Shown: positions 20,396 to 29,555, numbered from the stretch's first letter. The stretch is DNA of 64,000 bases from PALSA-278 sp963760285 (GCA_963760285.1 CAVXCI010000001.1:1860001-1924000), one strand, 5' to 3'. Made by a program: numbers and translations. Notes: generated by a model not told the origin, from the sequence alone.

Positions 20396-20806
20396 AAGAT
20401 CCTCCTGAACATCTCTTCCGGTCTTTGAGGTCCACCGCGGTCTGATGTTCCAGCCGTGGCTTGAAGTCCTGTTTCGTTTTGCCTGTTGACCTTCAGGCGA
20501 AAGTTGGGGTGATTGTGGCCCAAGGTGAATTTGTTTGGAAGGGATCTGTCCGGATTGGTTACTAAATAGTAATCAATGCTGCTCCTAACCCAATACACCC
20601 TTACCATACGCCTTTTCTCTGCTGGTTTCACGGCGTCCTGCTCCACCTGCACCCGTCCGCCATTATCTGTTTGCGCATTTAAGCGGCTGTTCACTTTCCG
20701 TCTCATTGCGGATGACGTCGCTGGCGCTTGCCCGGCGGGGAACTTGGTCGAAACACTTGACGCCGTCCGCACTGCGTTCTAGGCTCTAGGTATTGCTTCA
20801 TGGCGT

Positions 20807-20830
20807 GGCGACAGGCGCTTGCCTGTCGCC
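20807..20830 (+). repeat. Perfect 10-bp hairpin
   Basis: GGCGACAGGC (20807-20816), loop GCTT, GCCTGTCGCC (20821-20830). It sits 8 bases before the terminator hairpin and may belong to the same transcript. Confidence 0.6.
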
Positions 20831-20838
20831 TCCTCCTT

Positions 20839-20873
20839 GGCCGCCGCGTCTGAGCAACGTGGCGGCCTTTTTT
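20839..20873 (+). terminator. Rho-independent terminator with no obvious upstream gene
   Basis: GGCCGCC (20839-20845) pairs with GGCGGCC (20861-20867), with inner CGT/ACG pairing, followed by six T's. The nearest plus-strand coding sequence upstream ends at 18770, so it may end a small RNA. Confidence 0.65.
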
Positions 20874-20960
20874 CTTCCGTCCCGCGCTCCCTGCCGCCCA
20901 TGCCACAGGCGCAGGCACGGTGGCTTGCAATTTTCGTTCTTCGGCGGAGAATTAAGGTTG

Positions 20961-22047
20961 ATGGATTCATACACCAAATCCGCAAAGCGCCGATTCTGGC
21001 TTCGCGTATTCCAGGCGCAGATGAGTTTGCCGTGAGCTTCGACCTGAAAGCCTACTTCGACCGCTTCGGCGAGATTTCGACGTTAAAGTATGGCCGCACC
21101 TACAATTTTTCCGCCATCGAGAAGAGATTCACCCAGCTTCGGGATGGGAAGCGCTGGCTAGTGGCCAAGGACGTTCTGGGACTCTTCCACACCGAGGCAA
21201 CACCTTACGGCCGTATTGGAAACCACCATCGGAAAGGGATCTGGATGCCGCGCTCCGCAAGCAGCGTCTGTATCTCTGGCCGGTGCATGGAGGACGCCGC
21301 CTCTTGTCCAGCAGCTCGTAAATGTCCTCGGTGGATTGTCGCAGGCTTCCGTCGTTCTGCGTTTCGTCCACCCCGAACGCTTCGCGATCTTCAGCATTAC
21401 GATGACTTATCTCCTCCAGGTCCAGCGCCCCGGTGTGGTTGAGCTCTACATGTTCTATTGCGAAGAACTCCGCGAATGGCAAAAGCAATTCCGCATGGGT
21501 TCCGTTGCGGATACGGAGATGGCCTTGTGGGCCTACGACCAGATCGCCCGTGGCGCGGCCGGTGCGCTGGATGCGGAAAAAGCCCGCCGCGAATTTGAGA
21601 ACGACATCTGGATTGAGCGCCGCCATACCCACCATGCCCTCGCGCCCATTCTAAAAAATCACGGCCCGCTCGAACTGGCCCGCATCCTTCTGCCCACCTC
21701 CCGGTTCTGGCGGCCATGATTGCCGCAACGGAGTATGAGCGGCTGCTCCGAGTGGCCATTCGCCGCTTTTATCGCCAGACTCTCACGCCTAAAAAGGGCG
21801 CGGTGGAGGTCCTGCTGGATCGGCTGGCCACGATGGCCATCTTTCGCTGGAGCATGTCGCGGAGCTCCGCCGCATCTGGCAGACGCGCAACAAAGCCGTC
21901 CATCTGCACGAAGAGCCTACGTTCGAAGAAGTGGAAGTGATGATTGACTGTGTGGAATTAATCTGCCTGCCGTGGGAAAAAAAGCCGGGCAGCAGGCCTA
22001 GTGCGCAGCGGGAGCAATTGCGCCAACAAAAAATGCGCGGGGAGTAG
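20961..22047 (+). CDS. Hypothetical protein with C-terminal HEPN-like domain, frameshifted
   Basis: No family name is recognised for the whole. Reading across frames gives about 360 residues: MDSYTKSA, then KAPILASRIPGADEFAVSF, then VVLRFVHPERFAIFSITMTY, VELYMFYCEELREWQKQF and RREFENDIWIERRHTHHALA, and a C-terminal helical part. That part has YERLLRVAIRRFYRQ, then SLEHVAELRRIWQTRNKAVH. The RNKAVH hexad fits the R-(N)-x3-H signature of HEPN domains, which include many RNases and toxins. Frame changes near 20985, 21215, 21330, 21715 and 21840. The start ATG follows AATTAAGG. The stop is at 22045-22047. The HEPN assignment is inference from one motif and its helical context. Confidence 0.5.
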
Positions 22048-22104
22048 AAATGCCGCCCTGCCTGAAATTCAAAATTGTGATGTAAATGTTAGGCTACCGC
22101 GTCT

Positions 22105-23027
22105 TTATTGATAGTCGGAAGGCAGTTGATGGCCACGAATGTCCCGCACAATTCCCATCCAGTTCAGCATCTTCAACGAGTAGAAAGTGATGTCCACCTC
22201 CCACCAGCGCATACCCTGGCGGCAGGAATACATGAACTGGTGATGATTGTTGTGCCAGCCTTCACCCATGGTGATCAGCGCCAGGATGAAGTTGTTGCGG
22301 CTGCGGTCCGGCGTCTCAAATCGCCGCGTGCCCCAGATATGCGAAGAGAATTGATGTAAACGAACCGTGATAGAGCAGCACCGTGGAGAAAACGAATACC
22401 CAGAAGAAAGCGCCCACGCCGCCCAGCAGGCAATCGCCGTGCCCAGCGTGGCAATCGGCACCCAGTGATACTTGTTCAGCCAGCGCAACTCGGGATACTT
22501 TCCGAAGTCCTGGACCACTCGCGCATCGTATTCCTCGTATTCCTTGGAATGAATCCATCCGACGTGCGAATACCAGATTCCCTTCCAGATGGGGGAATGG
22601 ATGTCTTCTTCCTGGTCCGAATACCGATGATGATGGCGATGGTTGGCGGCCCACCAAAGGACTCCCTTTTGTCCCGAACGTCTGCGCCGCAAACGCCATC
22701 ATGAATTGCCAGAAACGGTTTAGTTTGTATGAGCGATGACTGAAATAGCGGTGATAGCCCGCCGTCACCACGAACATGCGGATCGCATAAAACGCCACCG
22801 CCAGCGCCAGCCAGTACCAGTGAAATGGCACAAAGAAAACTCCCAGCACGGCGCAGATGAATCAGGAAAAATGGGATGCTTCTGAGGTAGTGGTATTTGC
22901 TGTCAGGCGCCACGGCGATAGGCTTTGCGGCCCCACTTTGCACAATCTCCATGGGCAGCATCGAGTGTTCACGATGGAGAACGCCCATTTTTTCTTCGCT
23001 GCCCTGGCTGATTACGGAAGTATTCAT
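22105..23027 (-). CDS. Fatty acid (delta-9 type) desaturase, frameshifted
   Basis: A membrane di-iron acyl desaturase that introduces a double bond into fatty acyl chains. All three histidine boxes are present: HRYFSH (in TAGYHRYFSHRSYKLNRFWQ), HRHHH (NHRHHHRYSDQEEDIHSP) and HNNHH (GEGWHNNHHQFMYSCRQG). Hydrophobic helices lie between them. The blocks fall in different minus frames (changes near 22855, 22670, 22425 and 22340), so it needs about four corrections. The start at 23027 follows CAGGATTTGAATC. Length about 307 codons, suitable for the acyl-CoA/acyl-lipid desaturase family. Intact boxes argue for sequence error rather than decay. Confidence 0.75.
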
Positions 23028-23447
23028 GATTCAAATCCTGAATTCGCTCTCTCTGTATCTCAGCGCTCAGGCGGCGAGGCTTCTGCAAATTCCTTGTCCG
23101 TCAGCGCAAGGCCGCTTCCTTGCTTAGCGCCCGCTAAGTCTCCCAGATGCAATCGAATACGGCTTCTTGCTCACCGGGGAAAGTGCCGATTGCCGGTCCC
23201 CGCCATGTACAATGCGGCGATGGCAGCCTGATGGGTCAAATGCGCCTTGAAAACCACCCAACACCATTGTACACCGGAAAGGGGCGTTTGCCGCAGGCGA
23301 TTTTGGGCACCCGTTTACAAGGAGGGAACGGCATTTATCGTTGGTGACGGATGTTTCGCCCTCGCTCCGCGGAATTTTGCACAATACGCTGTTGCCGGAA
23401 CGAAGGTTAACCGCGGGGGGCGTTCGATCGCGCATTGCGCAGCTACA
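23028..23447. other. Intergenic region
   Basis: 420 bases between the desaturase and cytochrome genes, both on the minus strand. The open frames here are not protein-like. No promoter or RNA gene is convincing. Confidence 0.4.
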
Positions 23448-23957
23448 TCAAGGTTTCGGCTGTTGCGGAAGAGTGCGAACGTAATGCACAAGGTCCCATA
23501 TCGTGTCGTTGTTGTGGATTTTTCCGAAGCCCGGCATGCCGGAAAACCGTATGCCGTTCTTGATGATCCAGAAAAGCTCGGCATTGGACCAACGTTGCAC
23601 TTCCTGTGAACCCAGGTCCGGAACGCGTGGATACATGGACCTCCCGAAATTGGACGGCTGGCGTCCGTCCAAACCGTGGCACGCGGAACAATCGGCTCCA
23701 TAGGCCATTTGACCGGCAACCTGGCTGGGCAAATCCTCCGCGGGCTCGGCCGGCGCGGAGCGCGCCGCGCGGCCGATGTACCAATGTTTGGCATGTGTGA
23801 TCATGCGTGTTTCCATCCGGCCGGGATTGGGAAGAGCGCTGAAAGAGAAGGAGCGGGCCACATACGCCAACGCACTGATGCACAACACCATGATGATGGC
23901 GATCACGCGAAGGGCGCGCATGGAATTGTGTGCCGGTTCATTCGTGAGAGCAGCCAT
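23448..23957 (-). CDS. Membrane-anchored or exported monohaem cytochrome c
   Basis: A 169-residue protein with one haem-binding CSACH motif (GADCSACHGLDGRQPSN) and a distal methionine candidate in GIRFSGMPGFG, the class I cytochrome c layout. An N-terminal hydrophobic segment (ALRVIAIIMVLCISALAYVA) follows a short leader and acts as signal or anchor. It ends with VHYVRTLPQQPKP, a normal C-terminal helix. Electron carrier in the periplasm; the partner is unknown. The start could also be the ATG at 23921, just before the hydrophobic stretch. It lies upstream of the desaturase on the same strand; the gap is 420 bases, so an operon is doubtful. Confidence 0.8.
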   Translation of the reverse strand: MAALTNEPAHNSMRALRVIAIIMVLCISALAYVARSFSFSALPNPGRMETRMITHAKHWYIGRAARSAPAEPAEDLPSQVAGQMAYGADCSACHGLDGRQPSNFGRSMYPRVPDLGSQEVQRWSNAELFWIIKNGIRFSGMPGFGKIHNNDTIWDLVHYVRTLPQQPKP

Positions 23958-24011
23958 TCACACCGTCCGCCGCTCCTGATGCAGCCGTCGCGTGTGCGTT
24001 CGCAGGGCAAA

Positions 24012-24398
24012 CTACATCATGCTGCCCAGTTTGATGGGCTTCCATTGGCCGTTCTCGTTGACTTCGGCTTTGTCCACGTCAATCGAACCGCCGTTGATGA
24101 TCCTGCCGGTCACGCGAATCTGCTGCCCCACGTAGGGCGAAATGGCAATCGACGGCGTGAGCAGTGTGTAGAATTTCTTGTCCTTGGTCAGCAACGCTCC
24201 CGGCGTGCCCGCTTTCAGACACAGCGTTCCGCATTGTTTGACGGACCCGTGATCATTCCCGGTGAGAGTGTTGTCCATGAGGTAGCACTTGCTGTCTATC
24301 AGGGTGCCTTCCATAGTGACGGTCTTATTGGCGGCATAGGCGCTCAACATCAGCACCAGGGCCATCGCCGGAAGCATCAACCAACGCGAAACCTTCAT
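24012..24398 (-). CDS. Small secreted OB-fold-like protein, unknown function
   Basis: A 128-residue exported protein. The signal peptide is WLMLPAMALVLMLSAYAANK. The mature part begins MEGTLIDSKCYL and has KQCGTLCLKAGTPGALL, then VGQQIRVTGRIINGGSIDVD. The three cysteines and the G-x-I-x-D ending recall small acidobacterial secreted proteins with an OB-like barrel; no function is established. I start at the ATG at 24398 because the GGAGGAGCAAGGA before it is a strong ribosome site; the upstream ATG at 24419 would bury it inside the gene. It stops 54 bases before the cytochrome c start and is on the same strand, so the two may be cotranscribed. Confidence 0.7.
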   Translation of the reverse strand: MKVSRWLMLPAMALVLMLSAYAANKTVTMEGTLIDSKCYLMDNTLTGNDHGSVKQCGTLCLKAGTPGALLTKDKKFYTLLTPSIAISPYVGQQIRVTGRIINGGSIDVDKAEVNENGQWKPIKLGSMM

Positions 24399-24633
24399 TC
24401 CTTGCTCCTCCTTATTCACAATCTAGTCGCAAGATGCCAAGCATAACCATGCTACATGCAGTCAGCGCATTCGCATGCCGGATTTTTGTCGTACCGGCAC
24501 GGTCTATGTGATGCCCGGGAGAACGAAAGGGCTTGGATTTTTCGCAACACCCTTCGGCAAAATCAAATACGCCGGGGCAAGCGGACCATAAACCACTTGC
24601 GCCCGGCGCACTTTCCGGCAGGCCTCCGGCTTG

Positions 24634-25101
24634 TTACGCCTTCTTGGAAGTCTGCTGCATCTGTTGCTCCATCTGCTTGAACATCTGGCGCATGGCTTCG
24701 CTGCTGCCAGGCGCGCGCTTCTCGCGCCAGGCTTCCAGCCGCCGACAGTGTTCCTCGAGCGCTGACCACGCCAGTGGATTCTTCATCATTTGCCGGAAGC
24801 CGGGAGCCAGCTTCTTTATTCGCTCCCACACCACCCATTGTTCGCCAGACGTCTCAAAAAACAGGTCTTCGTCCAGCAATCCGCGATTGGCGATGGCCGC
24901 CACCATTTCCCAGTAGCTGACCACCATGCGGAAATTCACATTCTCCTCGCTGGCGGGCGGGTATTTTTGAAACATCTCCTCGAAACTGTTTGCGAAAAAG
25001 TTCTTAAAGAACGAATCGCGCGCTTGCCGCAACCGCGATTCCCGCCGCATTTCGAAGAGTTCCAGCATCAATTTGGCTTGCTCATGTGTCGCTTGTCCCA
25101 T
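24634..25101 (-). CDS. Hypothetical protein downstream of mscS
   Basis: A 155-residue soluble, helical protein, not recognised by name. It is rich in charged and aromatic residues: LMLELFEMRRESRLRQARDS, FRMVVSYWEMVAAIANRG, LFFETSGEQWVVWERIKK. The C-terminal tail is Q/M-rich (RQMFKQMEQQMQQTSKKA). The start ATG at 25101 follows GGGAGGAATAACCCA, a ribosome site lying within the last codons of mscS, so translation is probably coupled to the channel gene. It might modulate or accompany the channel, but that is only an operon-based guess. Confidence 0.7.
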   Translation of the reverse strand: MGQATHEQAKLMLELFEMRRESRLRQARDSFFKNFFANSFEEMFQKYPPASEENVNFRMVVSYWEMVAAIANRGLLDEDLFFETSGEQWVVWERIKKLAPGFRQMMKNPLAWSALEEHCRRLEAWREKRAPGSSEAMRQMFKQMEQQMQQTSKKA

Positions 25102-25105
25102 TGGG

Positions 25106-25993
25106 TTATTCCTCCCTGGAGTTGTTCCGACCACTTTCATTTTGCTCCAAAACCCGAGCCGTTTCCACCCGACGCACATCCGTCACCCGGACGCCGGCAT
25201 CCTCGAACGCCAGCCGAATTCGCCGGCGCAGTTCGCGCGCCACCTCCAAGTGGCGCCCAGGCACGGCGCGGGCGGCTATGCTCAATGTGGTCCCTTGCGG
25301 TGAAACGGAGTCTACTCCCAGGATTCGCGGCCCCTCCACGATTGCGGCTGCCCAGCCAGAATCCGCGCGGAATTCCTGCACTGCCTTTTCCATGAGGGCG
25401 AGGGCCCTTCCCACTTCCTCGTCAGCAGGTAGAGTTACCGAAACAATTTCCTGCAGCCACTTGCGGTTCAGGTTGGCCACTTGGCCGATCAAACCATTGG
25501 GGATGGTGATTACCGCGCCTTGATCCGTCTGCACGACGGTGCGCCGCAGAGTCAGCAGGCTGACGCGACCGGATACATCATTAATCCGCACCAGATCGCC
25601 AACGGCATATTGGTCCTCGAAAACGATTACGAAGCCGTTTATGAAATCGCGAACCAGGTTCTGCGCGCCAAACCCGACGGCCAGGCTGGCCAAACCCGCG
25701 GCCGCAGCCACGGGCGTAACGTCAAATCCCGCTTCCCGCAATATTTCCAGGGCGGTAAGGCTGAAAATCACCAGGGTGCCGACGCTGAAGAGCAGTCCGG
25801 CGAGCGTGCGGGCCCGTTGATTGTGCAACGGAGTTTCTTCGCGGTCGGACTTCGCCAGATGCACCAGCCGGCTCGTCAAAGCCCGCAGGATCCTCACCAG
25901 CACAAAGGCCAGCAAAATGAGCGTGGCGACCCGCAGGCCGCGAGACCCGATAAAATTTGCGAACTGACGAAGCCACTGGGGCAGGACAGTCAT
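25106..25993 (-). CDS. Small-conductance mechanosensitive channel, MscS family
   Basis: A 295-residue channel that opens on membrane tension and releases solutes under hypo-osmotic shock. Three N-terminal hydrophobic segments (GLRVATLILLAFVLVRILRA; TLAGLLFSVGTLVIFSLTAL; TPVAAAAGLASLAVGFGAQN). The pore-lining helix has the MscS signature GLASLAVGFGAQNLVRDFING. The beta domain follows (YAVGDLVRINDVSGRVSLLTLRRTVV; IPNGLIGQVANLNR). Length matches E. coli MscS. The downstream unknown gene starts only a few bases before its stop codon, so the two form a tight operon. Confidence 0.88.
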   Translation of the reverse strand: MTVLPQWLRQFANFIGSRGLRVATLILLAFVLVRILRALTSRLVHLAKSDREETPLHNQRARTLAGLLFSVGTLVIFSLTALEILREAGFDVTPVAAAAGLASLAVGFGAQNLVRDFINGFVIVFEDQYAVGDLVRINDVSGRVSLLTLRRTVVQTDQGAVITIPNGLIGQVANLNRKWLQEIVSVTLPADEEVGRALALMEKAVQEFRADSGWAAAIVEGPRILGVDSVSPQGTTLSIAARAVPGRHLEVARELRRRIRLAFEDAGVRVTDVRRVETARVLEQNESGRNNSREE

Positions 25994-26070
25994 ACAATAG
26001 GAGATGGGCCAAAAATTATAGCACCCGCCGGGGTTTTCCGCGGGTTCGGTTCTAGATGGGAGGCAATATC

Positions 26071-26439
26071 ATGGGAACATCACGCCGCATTTTCTTGAGG
26101 GGCATCGCGCCATTGGCCGTGCTGGCTGGCGCGGGTTTACCCCTGCTGGCGCATGCCGGCCAGGCGGGGAGACAGATGCCGCAGCCGCCGCCCATGCCCC
26201 TGGATCCTCAAGGTCTCCCTGACGATGACCTTCCCAAATTGGATCCCAAGGCTGTTATGAAAGCGGACCAGGCCCGGATGAAAAAGGAAGTGGAGGCGCT
26301 ATTCGCTCTGGCTCAGGATTTGAAGGATCAGGTGGAAAAAACAGATTCGTCCGCGGTCCTTTCCTTGAACATGATTCGCAAAGCCCAGGAAATCGAAAAA
26401 CTGGCCCACCACATCCAAAAACTGGCTGCGGAAGGTTAA
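26071..26439 (+). CDS. Small exported protein, unknown function
   Basis: A 122-residue protein. The N-terminus MGTSRRIFLRGIAPLAV has twin arginines before a hydrophobic stretch (APLAVLAGAGLPLLAHA), which could be a Tat-type signal. A proline-rich stretch (MPQPPPMPLDPQGLPDDDLP) precedes a charged helical C-terminus (EVEALFALAQDLKDQVEKTD) ending KLAAEG. I start at the ATG at 26071, which follows GGAGGCAATATC; the upstream ATG at 26056 is less likely. Not recognised as a named family. It is divergent from mscS, whose start is 77 bases away. Confidence 0.6.
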   Translation: MGTSRRIFLRGIAPLAVLAGAGLPLLAHAGQAGRQMPQPPPMPLDPQGLPDDDLPKLDPKAVMKADQARMKKEVEALFALAQDLKDQVEKTDSSAVLSLNMIRKAQEIEKLAHHIQKLAAEG

Positions 26440-26517
26440 GTCCTTCTTCGGCGAAGCTTCCGCAGGCGCCAAATTGGACGTTGTGAGCGTGTCGTTGCGC
26501 CTTCAGAATCATTCCCG

Positions 26518-27582
26518 ATGAGAATTCTGGAAGCAATGGCATTGGATGATTATGAGCAGATCATCGCCCTGCAAAACCGGGCCACCAGCTTGCGCGGATT
26601 TATCGTTCTGCATGACACCACGCAAGGCCCGGCCTTCGGCGGAGTGCGCATCCGCCGCTTCACGGACGAGGAAGAGGCGCTGCAAGACGGGCTGCGATTG
26701 TCGCGCGCGATGACTTACAAGGCCGCCATGGCCGAATTGCCCTGCGGTGGAGGGAAAGCTGTGATTCTTGAGCGTGACGGCATGGACCGCCGGGGAGCAT
26801 TTGAGGCCTTCGGCGCGGCCGTGAATGCGCTTCACGGCCGTTTTTTCACGGCGCGTGACGTTGGAATTCGCGATGAGGACCTGGCGGCCATTGCCTGCGC
26901 AACGTCCTATGTGGCCAAGGAACCGTCGCCCGCGCTGGGCGATATCAGCGAACACACTGCATTGGGAGTCTGGCATGGAATGCGAGCGTGCCTGGAGATT
27001 ACGCGAATACGCAAACCGCGCGTGGCCGTGCAGGGAGTGGGAAGTGTTGGCCTGCATCTGGCGCGCATTCTGAAGAACGAGGGAGCGGACCTGGTGGTGG
27101 CGGATGCCAGCGCCGAGCGCGCCACCGCCGCGGCAGAGGAGTTGAAAGCGCAGGTGGTGGCTCCGGAGGAAATCTTGTTCGTGGATTGCGATGTACTTTC
27201 GCCGTGTGCCCTGGGCGGGATTATCGGCTCCGCCCAGGTTTCGCGCCTCCAGACGCGTATTGTTTGCGGCTGCGCCAACAACATTCTGGCGTCAGCCGAA
27301 GATGGCGACACGCTGGCGCAACGTGAAATTCTCTATGCGCCGGACTACCTCGTGAACGCCGGCGGGCTGATTCGTGGCGTGGAGTTCTTCATGCTGGGAC
27401 GCAGCGACAGCCGTGGCAGCATCGCCCGCATCCATGAACGGATGATTCGGGTGATCGAATTGGCCCGGGAGCGTAGAATTTCCACCGCCCATGCCGCGGA
27501 TGAACTGGCGGAACAACGCTGGAAACGTCCTGCGCAGCGCCCCAAGCGGTTTTCTGAGCTGGCCTGGGAATGTGCTTCCTGA
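26518..27582 (+). CDS. Leucine dehydrogenase (Glu/Leu/Phe/Val dehydrogenase family)
   Basis: An NAD-dependent amino-acid dehydrogenase that interconverts branched-chain amino acids and 2-oxo acids. The catalytic-lysine region is AELPCGGGKAVIL, after the substrate-binding segment GPAFGGVRIRRF. A Rossmann fold follows (RVAVQGVGSVGLHLARIL). The C-terminal GCANNILASAEDGD and PDYLVNAGGLI blocks are characteristic. 354 residues, typical for leucine dehydrogenase and shorter than glutamate dehydrogenases. The start ATG at 26518 lacks a good ribosome site, so the true start may differ by a few codons. Specificity for leucine versus valine or phenylalanine is not proven by sequence. Confidence 0.82.
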   Translation: MRILEAMALDDYEQIIALQNRATSLRGFIVLHDTTQGPAFGGVRIRRFTDEEEALQDGLRLSRAMTYKAAMAELPCGGGKAVILERDGMDRRGAFEAFGAAVNALHGRFFTARDVGIRDEDLAAIACATSYVAKEPSPALGDISEHTALGVWHGMRACLEITRIRKPRVAVQGVGSVGLHLARILKNEGADLVVADASAERATAAAEELKAQVVAPEEILFVDCDVLSPCALGGIIGSAQVSRLQTRIVCGCANNILASAEDGDTLAQREILYAPDYLVNAGGLIRGVEFFMLGRSDSRGSIARIHERMIRVIELARERRISTAHAADELAEQRWKRPAQRPKRFSELAWECAS

Positions 27583-27763
27583 CCACGCCCCCTTCGCTTT
27601 TGCGCATCCCCGGGCGCCCGCGCGGCGCGCAATTCAACGTTGACAGCAAGGCGTTATATGCGCATCCTCTATAGCAGCCCGAACGAGTGAGCTTCGCGAT
27701 TCCCGCAGCCACTGCGCCTCTCGCTGCTCGCCAAACGGTTGCACCATCCACAGGAGGAAGCCC

Positions 27764-29275
27764 TTGATAAAGGACATGAAAGAGAATTTCGGCCGCAGGA
27801 AAGGCGGTCTGCAAGGCCCAGCGAAGATGTTTTTTGCCGCGGTTCTGGTTGTTGCCCTCGGAGCAGGACTCACATTAGCGAAAGCGAAGTTGACTCAACT
27901 CAGTTCTGACCCCTTCACCAATAGCGACAGCCAGCACAAGACCCAGGTGGAACCGGACACATTTGCGTGGGGTTCCACGATTGTGACCGCGTTTCAGAGC
28001 GGCCGGTTTTATGACGGAGGCGCCTCCGACGTAGGATTTGCCACGTCCACGGATAGCGGGAAGACCTGGAAAAACGGATTCCTGCCCGGTATCACCAGCT
28101 ATCAGAAACAGGGAAATCCCTATCTGCGCGATACCGACCCAGCCGTTGCCTACGATGTTCATCACGGTGTTTGGCTGATCGCGTCGCTTCCGCTGCAGGA
28201 CGGCGGCCTTGGAGTGGACGTTCTTGTCAGCCCCTCCACGGACGGGATTAACTGGCAGGACCCCGTTCATGTTACCGGTCCCGTGGAGTCCAGCGACAAA
28301 GAGTGGGTTGTTTGCGACGATTGGAGCAGCAGTCCTTACTACGGGAACTGCTATGTGGAATGGGACTCTCCAGACGAGGGCGATTTCGTTTATATGAATA
28401 CCTCCACGGACGGAGGGAAAACATGGGGTCCATCCATGGTTCCTGGTTCTGGAGTGTATGGGTTGGGAGGCGAGCCGCTGGTTCAGCCCAATGGAAATGT
28501 TGTGGTGCCCATCTATGACTATGACTTCGGCGGCGTCGGAGCCTTCAATTCCTCAAACGGCGGCGCGAGTTGGAATGGCGACGTGTCCGTAGCTTCAGTT
28601 GACTGGCATCCAGAAAACGGCGGCATCCGCGACATTGATCTTCCCTCCGCGCAGGTGGATGGCGCGGGCAATATATATGTTGCCTGGGAAGATTGCCGTT
28701 TCCGCTCGGGCTGCCCGGCCAACGATATCGTGTATAGCACTTCTCCCGATGGCATCAATTGGTCCAACGTCAACCGCGTGCCCATCGATCCTGTCACCAG
28801 CGGCAGAGAACACATGATTCCCGGCATCGGCGTGGATCGCAACACCTCCGGTGGCACCGCTCTGATCGGCATTACTTTCTACGGATATTCCCAGGCAAAT
28901 TGCTCCAGTTGCCAGCTCTACGCTGGATTCATTTCCTCGGCGGATGCCGGCAGCTCCTGGTCCAAGCCGGTTATTCTCTTTGGCCCGATGGAGACTACGT
29001 GGCTGCCCAGCACGGACCAGGGATATATGGTCGGCGATTATGAGACCACATCATTTGTGGGTGGCAACGCTTTGATGAGCACCGCCTTCGGCGTATTCGC
29101 CGCTGCGGAAGCTCCCACGGGCGGCACATTTCACCAGGCCATGGTGACGGCCACCGGTGGATTCAAGGTGGGTGATCAAGCGCAACTCATCTATCGCACC
29201 CCGGCGGACGTTGCGGATCGCAATATGAAATCGCAGCACCCCATGCGCCCGATTCCGCCGCCGGTTGTTCCTTAA
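27764..29275 (+). CDS. Secreted BNR/Asp-box beta-propeller protein (sialidase-like fold)
   Basis: A 503-residue exported protein. After a basic leader comes a hydrophobic signal (MFFAAVLVVALGAGLTLAKA). Six Asp-box motifs of the S-x-D-x-G-x-x-W type follow: STDSGKTW, STDGINW, STDGGKTW, SSNGGASW, SPDGINW and SADAGSSW. They mark a sialidase-like propeller. No arginine triad or FRIP motif of true sialidases was found, so enzyme activity is not claimed. The start is a TTG at 27764 preceded by AGGAGGAAGCCC, a strong site; a later ATG at 27776 is the alternative. A terminator hairpin follows at 29295-29327, so it is probably a single-gene unit. Ligand unknown. Confidence 0.78.
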   Translation: MIKDMKENFGRRKGGLQGPAKMFFAAVLVVALGAGLTLAKAKLTQLSSDPFTNSDSQHKTQVEPDTFAWGSTIVTAFQSGRFYDGGASDVGFATSTDSGKTWKNGFLPGITSYQKQGNPYLRDTDPAVAYDVHHGVWLIASLPLQDGGLGVDVLVSPSTDGINWQDPVHVTGPVESSDKEWVVCDDWSSSPYYGNCYVEWDSPDEGDFVYMNTSTDGGKTWGPSMVPGSGVYGLGGEPLVQPNGNVVVPIYDYDFGGVGAFNSSNGGASWNGDVSVASVDWHPENGGIRDIDLPSAQVDGAGNIYVAWEDCRFRSGCPANDIVYSTSPDGINWSNVNRVPIDPVTSGREHMIPGIGVDRNTSGGTALIGITFYGYSQANCSSCQLYAGFISSADAGSSWSKPVILFGPMETTWLPSTDQGYMVGDYETTSFVGGNALMSTAFGVFAAAEAPTGGTFHQAMVTATGGFKVGDQAQLIYRTPADVADRNMKSQHPMRPIPPPVVP

Positions 29276-29294
29276 ATAACCACGCATTTCAAAG

Positions 29295-29327
29295 GAGCGC
29301 AGCGCCATTCATGGGCTGCGCTCTTTT
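29295..29327 (+). terminator. Rho-independent terminator after the BNR gene
   Basis: GAGCGCAGC (29295-29303) pairs with GCTGCGCTC (29315-29323), extended by GCC/GGG in the loop, then TTTT. It lies 20 bases after the stop codon. Confidence 0.75.
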
Positions 29328-29478
29328 GCTTGCCGTTCAGGCCGCTGCGGTCATCCTCTCCTCGACGCCGCCACTCTCTCGAATGCATTCTTGCACCCCG
29401 CTGGTCTTGGCGTGAACGTGTGCAGGCAGTAGAATATCAAGGCACGCCATGTAGGGCGTTCGTGGCGTGCCTTTCTGT

Positions 29479-29555
29479 GCGCCCGTAGCTCAGCTGGATA
29501 GAGCGCTGGTCTCCGGAACCAGAGGTCGGAGGTTCAAATCCTCTCGGGCGCGCCA
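29479..29555 (+). tRNA. tRNA-Arg (CCG)
   Basis: Acceptor GCGCCCG / CGGGCGC, D-arm GCTCAGCTGGATAGAGC, anticodon stem CTGGT / ACCAG with loop CTCCGGA (anticodon CCG), T-arm GGAGG TTCAAAT CCTCT. The CCA is encoded at 29553-29555. A truncated integrase lies about 280 bases downstream. Confidence 0.93.

Larger units (their letters stand above)
20396..20960. other. Intergenic region with hairpin and terminator
   Basis: 565 bases without a convincing gene. The left end carries the ribosome site of the propeller gene. The right part holds a perfect hairpin at 20807-20830 and a strong terminator at 20839-20873, both listed separately, with no protein gene upstream on the plus strand to explain them. 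Confidence 0.5.

Noticed and set aside
23676..24446. 256-codon open frame on the plus strand
   Set aside because: It covers the cytochrome c and secreted-protein genes on the other strand and shows no protein-like features.
27764..29275. Sialidase enzyme
   Set aside because: Asp boxes are present, but I could not find the catalytic arginine triad or FRIP motif, so only the fold is claimed.
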